The notes under the pieces: model-generated
What the model was told of the DNA's origin: nothing
The model's database searches: none
The model's input: only the letters and a program-made list of their open reading frames with translations
Made by a program: the position numbers and the translations under genes
Part shown: positions 10,445-21,676 of the stretch, piece by piece
How the letters are laid out: every line of letters starts with the position of its first letter
Position numbering within the stretch: position 1 is the first letter of the stretch
From: Catonia carolina
Lineage: Eukaryota > Arthropoda > Insecta > Hemiptera > Achilidae
NCBI GenBank assembly: GCA_035578175.1
Contig: JAQMRL010000010.1
Coordinates: 31,364,784 to 31,428,783, forward strand
Direction of reading: 5' to 3'
DNA: 64,000 nucleotides

Positions 10445-11127
10445 TACAAGTGATTCTAAATTATGGTAAAATTATTCAGTACATGATTTTAGAGCTAAAA
10501 ATAAGAAAAAAAGTTCATGTAAACATATGTCCGCAAACGCTTCATTAGCGAGTTACAGCTAAGGAAAAGTTACTCCCCGATTTTAGTTCCCCTGGTGAAA
10601 TACAGTAATACTGAATTTTTTGGGGGGCTACTTTTTGCGACAATGGTGGGTTTATATGGAAAATCACCTAAAAAATCTAATAAAACCAGTCTGGAACCTG
10701 TAGTGTTAGCAATTTTTAGGAAAAAGGATGAAATATGCAAAAATTCTTAGTAGAAAAACATAGCTTCTATGGTTGATGCCCAATAACTTTGTTAAATAAC
10801 CAGTAAAAAGATTATTTTTCCCAATGAGAATTTAATTCTGAAAGAAATCATGCAGCCTAAGCAATGTAAACTAAACGTAAATAAAAGTTTAATAAAATGG
10901 ACTTTTATGTAGTACACTACACAACAATACTTTAACGTTTTATGAGAAGGGAACGAATAACTCATTAAAAAATAGATAATATTTTTGTATGAAAAGTTTT
11001 TTTTTTATAAGAAATAAAAGCTAACTGTAACTCGCTAAAGAAGCGTTTGCGGATGTATGTTTATATGATTTTTTTTTCTATTTTTACTCTAAAATCATGT
11101 GCTACCATAAGTTAGAATCACTCTGTA
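10445..11127. mobile_element. Rep-D1, fold-back element with long inverted arms
   Basis: The left end TACAAGTGATTCTAAATTAT is complemented at the right end (GTTAGAATCACTCTGTA). The inner arm sequences also pair: GTCCGCAAACGCTTCATTAG on the left and TAAAGAAGCGTTTGCGGATG on the right. The total arm is ~120-130 bp and no transposase frame lies between. The same inner arm, with diverged outer ends, is found in Rep-D2 and Rep-D3. Non-autonomous DNA transposon; superfamily not determined. Confidence 0.75.
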
Positions 11128-11461
11128 TACTTAAGTGAAATTTTTTCACATAATATTTTTAGCTTCAAATTTTTTTTTTAAATATCTCCTTTTTTTAGTT
11201 AGAGTTAAGATTTCATCAACGGTCTTTAGATATGCAGTAAAACAGTACACAAGAAAAATGATAATACATGTAGTTAAATTTAGTATCAGTATTTCTTTCT
11301 AGTGGATGGTGGAATAGTTGTAGCTTCACCTACAATGAAAGTCAGTTAAATTATTTACGCATCTTCACTACGCTAAGACACTCATATAAATAAAGGTCAC
11401 AGTGTAATTTTTGTGAAACACATTTGTACTGTACGATTATTATTATTCCTATTGTATTTTT

Positions 11462-12386
11462 ACTTTCTCTTGCCTATATGAATATACAGGAAGGAAAGTA
11501 GGTATTTTTTTCAAGTCGATTTTTCGAAATCGAGTTCTTACCGGATCTACACGTTTTCAGACCCCCTGAACCCAAAAAAACATGTTTTTAGCGATAGGTC
11601 TCTCTCTCTCTCTCTCTGTGCGTGCGTGCGTGTGAACAAAATATCTCAAGAACGGAACATCGTACGAACTTGAAACTTAAAACTTAAGTTAGATACTACT
11701 ACCGGACCCGACACAAACATTTTCATCAAAATCGATCAACCAGAAGTAGTGTTTTATTCGTGTAATTTTCACTTTTTGCGATTTTATGAAAAACGGCTCA
11801 TGTACTAAATTGTTTATGCTTTACAAGGTAGGGTAGGCGCCATGTCTGCTGGAATTCTTAGAGAGGCTGTCTTCACGAAAAAATTGTTTTTTAAAATTGC
11901 GGCTTTAATACGCATTTTAACACAAAAATGTATATAATAAAAGTTGTAGAGAATTTAAAAACCTACAACTTTTATTTCAAACATTCTTATGTGTAACGCT
12001 TAGTTTAGCGGTAATTAGCGGTTTTTATATTTTTTTTTCTCACGAAAACATGTAAAAAAATCGTTTTCTTAAGATTTCAGCCTTAGCATGCATTTTGCGA
12101 TAAAAGTGTATGTAATCAAATTTATAAGAAATTAAAAGATCTACAACTTTTATTTAGAAAACCTTTCTCTGCAGAGCCTAGTTTAGCGTGAAAGAGTGTT
12201 TTATCGTATTTTTAAGCCTGACTGAGGTTCATTTTCATTTTGCGTCTTTCACTCATGATTAAGATTAGGTTATGTTTTTTGAGGTTAGTTTTTTTGTTTA
12301 TTTCTAGTGTTTTATTACTAATGTTGGATTATATTGTTAATTATTTGCATTGCCAAGAGAAAGTTTAGTGAGTGTTTCACACCAGA
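11462..12386 (+). mobile_element. Rep-B1, Helentron/HINE-like element
   Basis: Begins ACTTTCTCTTGCC next to a T run and ends CACCAGA followed by TTTTT. The 13-bp start recurs inverted (GGCAAGAGAAAGT) 25-30 bp before the other end. Between that and the terminus lies a small hairpin (in better copies GTGTGA / TCACAC). A TG/TCTC microsatellite lies ~140 bp in. Family landmarks are CATCAAAATCG, GTAGGCGCCATGT and the ACAACTTTTAT/ATAAAAGTTGT inverted motifs. No protein is encoded. Confidence 0.7.
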
Positions 12387-13423
12387 TTTTTGAATAAGTA
12401 TTCTTAAGGATACTCACCTTAAAATTGGAAACAAAATTTATTTCATTTAGTCCTGTACGACAAAAACTATTAACCCGTAGATAATTGAATTGATATTTTT
12501 ATGTTCTAATGTCTGATGTGGTTTAGTGATTATAAACTGAACACATTGTTAGATCTTAATACTGCTGTTAAATACTTCGTTTATTTTAGTAGTTATTCCT
12601 TTCTGGAACTGAGAAACCCCAATTAAAATAATATAGAAAACAATAACAATTACAATGTGCAAAATATAAAGTAATATGTAATAAATATTAGTCTATGGAA
12701 TATTAACTCAAAAATAAAACAAAAGATAAAAGAGACAACTCGTGGGCTATCTAACCTTAGAAATATAAAACTGGATTCGTGAAGAAATAAATTATTTTCT
12801 TCAATAATATCTAATGAAGCGTTCATTTTGAACAGCACAGTTAAAAATTAATAATCCGAACAAAGAACATTAGTATCATTTCGATTCTATTCCGAGAATA
12901 AATAAATTCTTTAGCGAATAAATAAATAAATAAAAGACATGGTTAAATTTTATTTCGTCATAAACAATGTACGAAACAGAACCAGTAAGGTATTAACTTG
13001 AAAAATATTAAGCAATAATATAACTTCTCTATTTTATATGTCTTAAATAAATAACGGGAAAATAAATGTTACAATACATAAAGTGATGTTTTAAAGCAAC
13101 GTTGTTTCTAATAATAAATATCATATGAGAATACTATAATATCGTGCCCTAACTTGTTACTTAAAAATAACTCAGTGGATTATAGAAGAAGATCAAATTG
13201 TTCTATGACTACAGAAAATTGAATAGAAAACATATGACACAAGAACTTTAATACATTTTTTCTTATAAAATTAATATATTATCGGCATATTATCAAGCAT
13301 TAGACAAATTTTTAAATATCTTGACTAAAAACTAATTCACACAAATATTACAAATTTAAATTCAAAAAAGAACCTATACTATTAACATTTTAGGTAAATT
13401 TGCTGCAAACTAATTTTAAAAAA
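12387..13423. other. AT-rich interval between Rep-B copies; right end is a duplicated segment
   Basis: 12,387-13,274 shows nothing recognisable. 13,275-13,423 is homologous, in inverted orientation, to the sequence flanking Rep-B5 (26,512-26,568 plus 27,545-27,630), but without the Rep-B5 insertion. It thus preserves a paralogous empty site. Confidence 0.6.
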
Positions 13424-13585
13424 TCTGGTGTGAATCACTCACGACTTTCTCTTGCCAATGCAAATAATGAACAATATAACCTAACATTAGCAATAAAACA
13501 ATAGAAATAAACAAAAAACTAACCTCAAAAAACATAACGTTATTTGCAGTGGCAAGAGAAAGTCGTGTGAGTGTTTCAAACCAGA
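13424..13585. mobile_element. Miniature Rep-B derivative with ~40-bp inverted ends
   Basis: Left end TCTGGTGTGAATCACTCACG then ACTTTCTCTTGCCA; right end TGGCAAGAGAAAGTCGTGTG then AGTGTTTCAAACCAGA. Both termini are therefore the hairpin-bearing end of Rep-B in opposite orientation, joined through ~85 bp of Rep-B body. It is flanked by A and T runs. Confidence 0.75.
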
Positions 13586-13971
13586 TTTTTCTTATTAAAT
13601 ATATTATTAATTTTTCTGTTTAACTAGATTCATGAATTGATGTTTGAGTGAATTTTTAGAATAATAATAAGTTTCTAATATCCACAGTTCCATTAATGTC
13701 TTTCTGTAGTTAATTCATTATCAGTGTCGATCAATAGTTGAAATCGATTAGAGAAAGTTGTGATTGTGTTATTCTGTCGGAAACACCAGTGGACGTCTAC
13801 TGGGAATTTCTATCACCCCTACTCTAATGTTTTGTTAACTTGTTAATTTAGTTAATGGAATTAAAATTGATTGGTACAGAAATCTTTTTTGAAAATTCTA
13901 AGGTGACATAGCTTGTCATCTTGTGAATTTAGATTTCATTAGTTGTTTATTACTAAAACCATTCATAAAGA
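13586..13971. other. AT-rich interval, nothing recognised
   Basis: No repeat landmark or reading frame of note. Confidence 0.4.
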
Positions 13972-14122
13972 ATAATGAAATTCATTACACTCTGAGGAGA
14001 TAACTCTGACTAGTGCCTTTTATATCTCTACCTCTATTGTTCTTAAATGTTTCAGTCACATAATTGGCTGACTATGTGATAAGAAACAGAACTATTTTTA
14101 TAGCCCTGGAACTGAATTAGTT
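13972..14122 (-). repeat. Rep-A, copy A6 (5' half)
   Basis: Minus-strand fragment from AATGAAATTCATTACACTC to TAGCCCTGGAACT, ending about 10 bp from the inverted start of copy A7, with most of the spacer seen in the A1/A2 pair deleted. Confidence 0.7.
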
Positions 14123-14130
14123 GCTCGTAA

Positions 14131-14455
14131 CAGGAGTGTTAAATTATTTTCACTCGATCTGCTAGTTCCAAGGCTACAAAAATAGTTCTGTTTCTTATCA
14201 CATGGTGAGCCAATTATGTGATTGAAGCATTTAAAAACAAAAGAGGTAGAGATGTAAAAGACGCTAGTCAAAGTAATCTCCTCTGAGTGTAATAAATTTC
14301 ATTATACAGCTAGTCCATATGGTGAATGTAGTGAAGGTGTCATTTGCAGGGTGGAAAGTAAATGCTTTTCAGAGGGTCTGACATGCTGTTAAACATACTT
14401 TCTCACTCAGTTAGGAAGGGAGTGGTAAACCACCTCACTCCTTGTTTTACTTAGT
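14131..14455 (+). repeat. Rep-A, copy A7
   Basis: Plus-strand copy from AACAGGAGTGTTAAATTATT to TTTTACTTAGTA. It is cut before the 3' tail and followed directly by copy A8 in the same orientation. Confidence 0.75.
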
Positions 14456-14833
14456 AAGTGGAGTGTTAAATTATTTATACTCAATCTGCTAGTTCAGGGG
14501 CTACAGTAATAGTACTGTTTCTTATCATATGGTCGGCCAATTATAATATGAAGCTTTTAGGAACAGAAGAGTTAGAGGTGTAAAAGATAGTATTTAGAGT
14601 TATCTGCTCTGAGTGTAATGAATTTCATTAAACAGACAGACCTTGTGGTGAATGTAGTGAAGGTATCATTTGGAGGGTGGAAAGTAAATTCTTTTTAGAG
14701 GGCCTGACATGCTGATAAGCGTATTTTTACACTAAGTGAGGGAGGCTAATGTAAACCACCTTTCTCCTTGTTTTACTTAGTAAACCCTCTACAGGTTCAA
14801 ACCAGCCTTTTGGCTGATGACCTAAACAATTAA
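14456..14833 (+). repeat. Rep-A, copy A8, with AAC-repeat tail
   Basis: Tandem to A7, starting AGTGGAGTGTTAAATTATT. It ends GGTTCAAACCAGCC, GCTGATGACCTAAAC and a run of AAC units, which shows that the 3' end of the family carries a simple-repeat tail. Confidence 0.8.
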
Positions 14834-15417
14834 CAACAACAACAACAAAGAGTTACTAAAATGTTAAGATATTCTTTTTGTTGTACTAGTATCATGAATA
14901 AGAAGGTATTGATTTCGAATGACATTGTATAATCGGAGTTAAAATGCAATTACCAAACTATTTATGAATTTCATTCTGAGAATAAACCAATTCTTAAGCA
15001 AGTACCTAATTAACGTGATTACAATTCCATTTTATGTTAAATACCTTAAGATTTTTTAATAAATTTTTCACATGTAAGTTATTGTGAATTTTATGAAATA
15101 TGGCATTTGTAATCTTATCTTAGCCGGAGACGGAAATTGCATTAAAGATTATTTAATCTTAATAAAAAACTGTTAAGATTTGTGGTGTGCACAACTACAT
15201 TATAGTTTTGTTCAATACATGTAGCATAGTCGTGTTGAGTAAATTAATAATAACGACTTTCAAGTATTATTAGAGTTCAAATTGTGTGCTTAAATTTCGA
15301 GTTCTAAAAGTTCAACTTTGGATCAACTTAGGAAAAAAACATTAAACTAAGGCACCGTAGCCGTTTGATCGAATTGTGTTCAAGAAAATAACGTTGGTAA
15401 ACTTTTAGGTGAATTTA
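14834..15417. other. AT-rich interval, nothing recognised
   Basis: No repeat landmark or reading frame of note. Confidence 0.4.
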
Positions 15418-15595
15418 GCTGGCGTGTGTTGTAGTGGTCAGAGCTACTTATTTCTACGCTACTGGCTCTGGGTTCGATTTTCATTCAGATCTGGAATCTT
15501 TTCATCACTCATTTTCTTTTATCACTCTTCATCGTCTCCATTAGCATTTATATACAAAACCGTCAGACGTTAAAATGAAAAAAAAAGTTTGCTCA
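15418..15595 (+). repeat. tRNA-derived SINE (SINE4)
   Basis: TGTAGTGGTCAGAGC resembles box A and GGGTTCGATTTTC resembles box B, with ~32 bp between. A body with CATCGTCTCCATTAGCA and CAGACGTTAAAATG follows, then an A-rich tail. The CAGACGTTAAA motif just before the tail is usual for insect tRNA-SINE bodies. Confidence 0.65.
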
Positions 15596-15785
15596 AATAT
15601 TAACATTTTTGGGAAAGATAGCGTAGCATCTAACTAGAACACATTATATACTGAACAAATAGGTGATTCAATCAAAATGTTATTTAGGTTGGTGTTTATT
15701 AGTTACAAATTAATTAAAAACTCGATCTTACGATAAAATTTGATTAAGCGAATCACAGATTTCTGGAGTGGACGTTTACAGACTT

Positions 15786-16178
15786 GTTTTGTTGTCGTTA
15801 AGGTCATCAGCCGGTAGGCTGGTTTGAACCTCTAGAGGTTTTACTAAGTAAAAAGAGAAGTGAGGTAGTTCACCATTGCTTATTAGCATGAAAATTATGC
15901 TTATTAGCATGGTAGGCTCTCTGAAAAGCACACATTATTCACTCTGCAAATGGCTTCTTCACTTCATTCACCACAGTGTCTCGCTGTATAATGAAATTCA
16001 TTATTTTCAGAGAAGATACCTCAGTTTAGTGTCTTGTACACCTCTACCTTTTATATTCTTAAATGATTCATTATTTAATTGGCTGGACATGTGTTAAGAA
16101 ACAGAACTATTTTTTTTAGCCCCGGAACAAACAGATTAAGTACAAATAATTTAACCCTCCGCCTTGTCTGTTATGGTC
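15786..16178 (-). repeat. Rep-A, copy A9
   Basis: Minus-strand copy from TTGTCGTTAAGGTCATCAGC to CCGCCTTGTCTGTTATGG. It includes CTCTAGAGGTTTTACTAAG and the CACCACAGTGTCTCGCTG block. Confidence 0.75.
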
Positions 16179-17037
16179 ATCTCCATTACTTAATCTAAAA
16201 AAAATATTGTTTAGTGATGTAAAGGGATAATATAATTAAATCCATTTTATGAAATAAGATTTTATTAAATAAAGAATTAAATTTTTGTTGGGCGAAAAGT
16301 TAGAAATAATTAAAATAAAAATTTAAGAAATTCACATTTCTCTGTATTTTCCAAGTATTTTCCATAATCCTACGGTACAAATAATATATTTTCATCAGTT
16401 CCACCATTTAAAGTTTATTATTATAAATTATTACTTTCATTTTATAAATGCTGTTCATTATATATTAACATGCAACTAATGCATTAGCCGAATAATATTT
16501 TTTAAATCATATTCTGTTGTTACCATAATTTCCTTCTGTAACAAAATACCTTAGTGAAGATTAATTTGCTTTCTTAATGTTTCTTATTAATTTATTTTCG
16601 AGGTATGATCTCAGTAGTTATTATTAAACAGTACATTGTACTACCGAGTTTGAATCATAATGCAAATTCATTTTATATTTATAAATTTTGTATTAAAACG
16701 GGTTTATTGTTTATACTTTTTTTATGTTTTTACATTCAATTCAAATAGGCTTTAATATGTTTTTCTGTAGAAGTGAATCATTTACAAAAATATAGTATGA
16801 TATCAGAATCTCATTGTGAATTGGTAGTGTAGCCGAAGTCTTGTGGAGAGACGTGCATTTAACTGACCTTCTCATGTCCTTAGATTTAATGTTATTTTGC
16901 TGGGTACTATGCTATTATATAGTACTAATAACCTTTGCGGTTTCATAGTGTTAGATTATTATGTCACGATATAAAGAGTAATGTGTGATGCCTATCTGAG
17001 ATACGGAAGGCATTAATCAGTTGAAATTTTTTTTTGT
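16179..17037. other. AT-rich interval, nothing recognised
   Basis: No repeat landmark or credible frame; 16,180-16,800 is very AT-rich. Confidence 0.4.
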
Positions 17038-17357
17038 TTATTCCTAATTTGTGTACGTTGCAATCTGTTTAATTTAGAACAATAAGCAACCCCATGACCC
17101 AATGAGATGAGGATGATGTGCATGACGTGTAAATGAGGTGTAGTCTTGTACAGACCCAGGCCGACCATTCCTGAGAGAGTATGGTTAATTAAACCCCAAC
17201 CATCAAAGTACACCGGTAACCACTGTCTAGTATTCAAATCCGTATAAAAGTAACTACCTTTACTAGGATTTGAACCAGGAACCTTCGTCTCCGAAAATCA
17301 ACTGTTAAACAGCTGATTTTGGCGACGACTTTACCCCTAGACCAAACCGGTGGGTCT
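17038..17357 (-). repeat. tRNA-derived SINE (SINE3), copy a
   Basis: On the minus strand the head has TGGTCTAGGGGTAAAGTCG (box A-like) and GGTTCAAATCC (box B). The body includes GGTCGGCCTGGGTCTGTAC and TTTACACGTCATGCACATC, and the 3' end is AGATTGCAACGTACACAAAT. A frame of 74 codons across it (17,237-17,013) is not conserved in the other copies. Confidence 0.75.
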
Positions 17358-17499
17358 AGTTGAAAATTTGAATTTCTTGTTTTTCGCCTGTCTTGCCCCA
17401 TTAAGAGGACCTGTAACCAGAAGTTGAAAAAATCAATTTTTTGGCTTTAACCTTAAATATTTTACACTTTCTTCAGCGTAAAATGGTATACTCGGTTAC

Positions 17500-17785
17500 G
17501 CATCGGATTGGTCTAGAGGTAAAGTCGTCGCCGCGAGTCAGCTGTTCAGCAGCTGATTTTCGGAGACGAAGGTTCATGGTTCAAGTCCTAGTAAAGGTAG
17601 TTACTTTCATATGGATTTAAATACTAGATAGTGGTTAACGGTGTATTTTTATGGTTACAGTTTAATTAACCATACTCTTTCAGGAATGGTCGGCCTGGGT
17701 CTGTACAAGACTACACCTCATTTACACGTCATATACATCATCCTCATCTCATTAGGTCATGGGATTGCTTATTGTTCTGAATTAA
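17500..17785 (+). repeat. tRNA-derived SINE (SINE3), copy b, interrupted
   Basis: Head TGGTCTAGAGGTAAAGTCG and GGTTCAAGTCC, then the same body as copy a. It stops at TCTGAATTAA and resumes at 18,550 (TTAAACAGATTGCAACG, to ~18,577), interrupted by a TTAA-flanked MITE. Inverted relative to copy a, with ~140 bp between them. Confidence 0.75.
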
Positions 17786-18549
17786 GGGGAGCAGACTGAT
17801 TTTAACAATAAAATATTGATTTTTCAATTTTACCATATATTGATAGATCGTTTTCCCCTTTTTCAATTGATATATAATACGACATTCGTTGCTTTTTCTG
17901 TTGAGAAAAATTATGTTTTTACGTTGATGGGATACGTAGTGTTTATTTCGATATTTATTCACGTTTTTCATTCTTATAAATTGAGATAGCCTAATTATAA
18001 TCATGTTACAGCTCTAACATTATGGAGATCGCGTTACATAAAAAAAATAATTTCTTGAACGCATAGGAATCAACTGTAAAGCAAGATAAATATTGGTGTT
18101 TTTGTTTGGAAGTTAATTCCAATTGGCAATAGGTGTTTCTGTTACGGTATTATGCTTTTACTATATCCGCATTTTCCGCATATTGTATTTTTTGACTTTA
18201 GGTACACTTATTTCAGGAACCATCCCACCTAGGAGTGTGAAATTTCACACACTACATTTTAGTACTAAGGTGTGTATTTACTCCAGAAGTATTTAAAAAA
18301 ATGTGGAGTTTTTATTTTTTGGGTGTCTTTTTCATTAAAAAAATGTGGTCTACATTTGAACATTTTTTGAGAATAAAAATCATTTTTAGATTGGATAAAG
18401 ATAAATGATAAAGCTCTGGTACAAATTTGTAAAACGGTACAGTAGATAGGTGTGCCAAAGCTCAGCTTTGTAGCTTTAACGGTTCCTACAAAAAAATCTA
18501 CCCAAGTTAGTATTGCAGGTATAGGGATAATGAAAATGGTCTGCTCCCC
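17786..18549. mobile_element. piggyBac-like MITE (TTAA target duplication)
   Basis: It starts GGGGAGCAGACTGATTTT and ends in the complement, GGTCTGCTCCCC, giving an 11-bp perfect TIR (GGGGAGCAGAC). It is flanked by TTAA at 17,782-17,785 and 18,550-18,553. Length 764 bp. The interruption of SINE3 copy b defines the borders exactly. TTAA duplication is the hallmark of the piggyBac superfamily; no transposase is encoded. Assignment to piggyBac rests on the target site and general TIR form only. Confidence 0.75.
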
Positions 18550-18577
18550 TTAAACAGATTGCAACGTACACAAATTA
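18550..18577 (+). repeat. SINE3 copy b, remaining 3' end
   Basis: TTAAACAGATTGCAACGTAC and following bases are the 3' end of SINE3, continuing from 17,785 across the inserted MITE. Confidence 0.7.
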
Positions 18578-18700
18578 GAAGTTAAGAAAAAAAATGGTAT
18601 ACTCGGTTCATCGTAGGAAAGATATATTGAGTAAACAAACAGCGGTTACCGAATCAGATGCTAAAACGGTGACTCAGAAAAATGCAACACTTTTAATGAT

Positions 18701-18762
18701 AATATCACAATGATAACTGATACGCACTTTTAAAAGTGCGTATCAGTTATCATTGTGATATT
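18701..18762. repeat. Perfect 62-bp palindrome without spacer
   Basis: The left 31 bases starting AATATCACAATGATAACTGA are exactly complemented by the following 31 bases, with the axis at TTTT|AAAA. It overlaps a second palindrome. Confidence 0.95.
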
Positions 18763-18789
18763 CTATATATGGTTAACCATATATAGAAT
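18760..18789. repeat. Perfect 30-bp palindrome adjacent to the 62-bp one
   Basis: ATTCTATATATGGTT is followed directly by its reverse complement. With the preceding palindrome it could form two neighbouring cruciform or hairpin structures. Confidence 0.95.
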
Positions 18790-18917
18790 TAAACGATAAA
18801 TATAGGTAAATGAAAAAAAACAAAATATACTATAACACTAAATTCCTTATTGAAAATCAATTATAATGCACGTAAGAACGATGCGAGATAATATGATGTC
18901 AAAAACAAACTGTTATA

Positions 18918-19419
18918 CTGTGGACAATTCGAACTGGCACAACTCTTGCTGTACGTGTACATACAGTTCCGCAGAAAGTATATCCATAACCTATTCTTTC
19001 AACAAGGTCTCCAAATTTTAATGTACGCAAATGCCTACAACCTGATGTCAATGTACGAACATACAAATAATTATTTTATTTAAAATATGTATTTAATTTG
19101 TCCCAGTAAAAATTTAAATTGTAAATTACAAGAACTAAATTGCAAAATTGATAATCTACAGACCAACGCAACTAACTAAACAAATTGGTCTGAATATATA
19201 ATGAACAGTAAATCATATATGAAAACAAATATGTAACATCATTATATCTGACAGATTATTAATTACAACAATGAAAATAAAGCTTAGTGACTGTAAGTGA
19301 GTTGCACATAACAGTAGCGATTATATACTTTTGTGGTTGTACCGTCGTTTCATGGCGATGGGTAAAGAGTGGAGTAGATAAACACTGAAGCTGCTTGTGC
19401 CAATTCGAATTGTCCAAGG
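18918..19419. mobile_element. TIR MITE, ~500 bp
   Basis: Left end CTGTGGACAATTCGAACTGG CACAA; right end is its near complement (TTGTGCCAATTCGAATTGTCC AAGG). Flanked by TATA at 18,914-18,917 and 19,420-19,423. No coding frame inside. Superfamily undetermined (a TA or TATA duplication fits several). Confidence 0.7.
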
Positions 19420-19523
19420 TATAGCATATAACGATGACATGTTCTTGTCAAAAATGTGTAGAAATTTAGGGGTTTGTATAAGTGACTAAACTGATATTAG
19501 ATGACTAATCATTAAAATAAAAA

Positions 19524-20462
19524 TCTGGTGTGAAACACTCACACAACTTTCTCTTGCCAATGCAAATAATTAATAATAAACCTAACAATATTAATAAAAT
19601 ATTAGAAATAAACAAAAACTAACCTCAAAAACATAACCTTATTTTAATCATGAGTGAATGACGCAAAATGACAATCGAACTCAGTTTGGCTTAAAAATAC
19701 GGAAAATCACGCTTTCACGCTAAACTAGGCTCTGTAGAGAAAAATGCTCTAAACAAAAGTTGTAGATCTTTTAATTTTCTATAAATTTAATTATATACAC
19801 TTTTGTCGTAAAATGCATACTAAGACCGAAATGTTAAAAAAATCGATTTTTCTCACGTTTTCGTGAGAAAAAAAAACAGAAAAACGCAAATTACCGCTAA
19901 ACTAAGCGTTATACAAAAAAATGTTTGAAATAAAAGTTTTAGAATTTTAAATTCTCTACAACTTTTATTATATAACGTTTTGCGCTAAAATGCATATTAA
20001 AGCCGCAATCTTAAAAAGAAAATGTTTTTACGTAAAAACAGCCTCACGCAGAATTTCAGCAAACATGGCGCCTACCCTATCTTGTAGAGCATAAAAAATG
20101 TAGTAAACCAGGCGATTTTAAAAAAATCGTAGGACCAGTTTTTGAGAAAATCGCAAAAAAGTGAAAAATTATACGAATAAACTACTACTTCCGGTTGACC
20201 GATTTTGATGAAAATGTTCGTGTCGGGTCCGGTAGTGGTATGTAACTTAAGTTTCAAGTTCGTACGATGTTCCGTTCTTGAGATATTCTGTTCACACACA
20301 GACACACACACACACAGACACACACACAGACCAATCGCTAAAAACATGTTTTTTGGGTTCAGGGGGTCTGAAAACGTATAGATCCGGTGAAAACTCGATT
20401 TCGAAAAATCGACATGAAAACAATACTTTCCTTCCTATATATTCATATAGGCAAGAGAAAGT
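19524..20462 (-). mobile_element. Rep-B2, Helentron/HINE-like element
   Basis: Minus-strand copy: AAAAA|TCTGGTGTGAAACACTCACA at the left, GGCAAGAGAAAGT|AAAAAA at the right. The CACACAGACACAC microsatellite is at 20,294-20,330. The internal landmarks CATGGCGCCTACC and GATTTTGATGAAAATGTTCG are present. Frames on either strand (20,072-20,347 and 20,278-20,481) are repeat read-through without conserved coding. Confidence 0.75.
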
Positions 20463-20854
20463 AAAAAACGTTTACTTTTAAAGTTCTCTTGTTTCTCATA
20501 CAGATAAGAGGTAATACATATAACTGGTAACCACGTTTATGTATGAAAAAGAATGGAAATAAAGTACAGGCCTAACGTTTTTATAAATTTATTGATCAGT
20601 ACTTAAACAATCAGTCTTGATTTTGTGTGGTAGGCCTAACAGTTCATTTATAAAAATACTTTCAAAAGTATTTTGTATTTAATTACTTTTGAAAGTAATT
20701 TGTTGTTACTTTTTAATCAGCGTGTACTCATTTTTAAATATTGCGCATGATCAGTGACGTCATTATTTGTTTACTCGACTTATGTCTCTTTCGATGAATA
20801 GAGTAGGCCTATAGTATATTTCCGTTATTTTACGGTTGTTATTAATGTTTTATT
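20463..20854. other. AT-rich interval, nothing recognised
   Basis: A short self-complementary stretch (TTTTGAAAGTAATTTG and TACTTTCAAAAGTA) lies near 20,655-20,705; no gene. Confidence 0.4.
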
Positions 20855-21241
20855 GCCTATAACAAGCCAGGAGTGTTTAATTATTTGCCCTCGATCTCCT
20901 AGTTCCAGGCTAAACAAATAGTTCTGTTTCTTATTATTTGTTAAGATAATTATATGACTGAAGCATTTAAGAACAGAAGAGGTAGAGGTGTAAAATACAC
21001 TAGTCAAAGTTATTTCCTCTGAGAGTAATAAATGTCATTATACAGGCAGAACTGTGGTGAATTAAATGAAGGTGTCATTTGCAGGGTGGAAAGTAGATGC
21101 TTTACACAGGGCCTGGTATGGTAATAAGCATACTTTTCCACTCAGTAAGGAAGGCAATTGTAAACCACCTCACTCCTCGTTTTACTTTGTAAAGTCTCTA
21201 GAGGTTCAAACTAGCCTTTCGGCTCATAACCTAAACAACAT
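20855..21241 (+). repeat. Rep-A, copy A10
   Basis: GCCTATAACAAGCCAGGAG to CCTAAACAAC. It is flanked by imperfectly matching ATTAATgTTTT and ATTAATTTTTG, a possible target duplication. Confidence 0.75.
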
Positions 21242-21304
21242 TAATTTTTGTCGGTTTTAATTAACTTTTTTTACATTCTATTGCTTTATAAGAATATATA
21301 ACAA

Positions 21305-21660
21305 AGGTTGTAGTGATGAGCGTAACCTGCTTCTATGCCAAGGGCCCTTGTTCGATGTCCGTCAAATACTATGTAGATCTTAAGGCTAACCCAGTCAGTC
21401 AGCTATAAGACGTTAAGTAACAACAGTTGGGAAGCGACATCGAAATGTGATCAACTGACAGCCAACCTATGAACACATTTGAATGGGGATCTGTGGTCGA
21501 ATTAGAGCGAAGGTGACAAGCCCGTACTGTAGTGGTCTGCGCAACTGGCATTTATGCTTTGGTTACGGGTTCGATTCCCGGACTGGTCTGGCATTGTTCA
21601 TCTGTATACCATTTCTTATCATTAAACAAGCACTAGTTAAGGCTTATGTAGGCATCACTA
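21305..21660 (+). repeat. tRNA-derived SINE region (SINE5), possibly two heads
   Basis: A first, diverged head lies at ~21,310-21,362 (GTAGTGATGAGCGTAAC ... TGTTCGATGTCC). A body with CTATAAGACGTTAAGTAAC follows. A second, better head sits at 21,525-21,585 (TGTAGTGGTCTGCGCAACTG and GGGTTCGATTCCC). It could be a dimeric SINE or two adjacent insertions. The second head lacks a clear paired acceptor stem, so I do not call a tRNA gene. Confidence 0.55.
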
Positions 21661-21676
21661 ATCAATAAATTAAAAA

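Noticed and set aside
17744..18004. 86-codon frame at the left end of the TTAA MITE
   Set aside because: Crosses the SINE/MITE border, is lysine/isoleucine-rich from AT bias, and has no transposase motif.
20072..20481. Frames across Rep-B2 (and similar ones at 26,541-27,018 and 28,559-28,795)
   Set aside because: Recurrent only because the repeat recurs. They run through the CA/TG microsatellite and are broken in other copies; no conserved protein.
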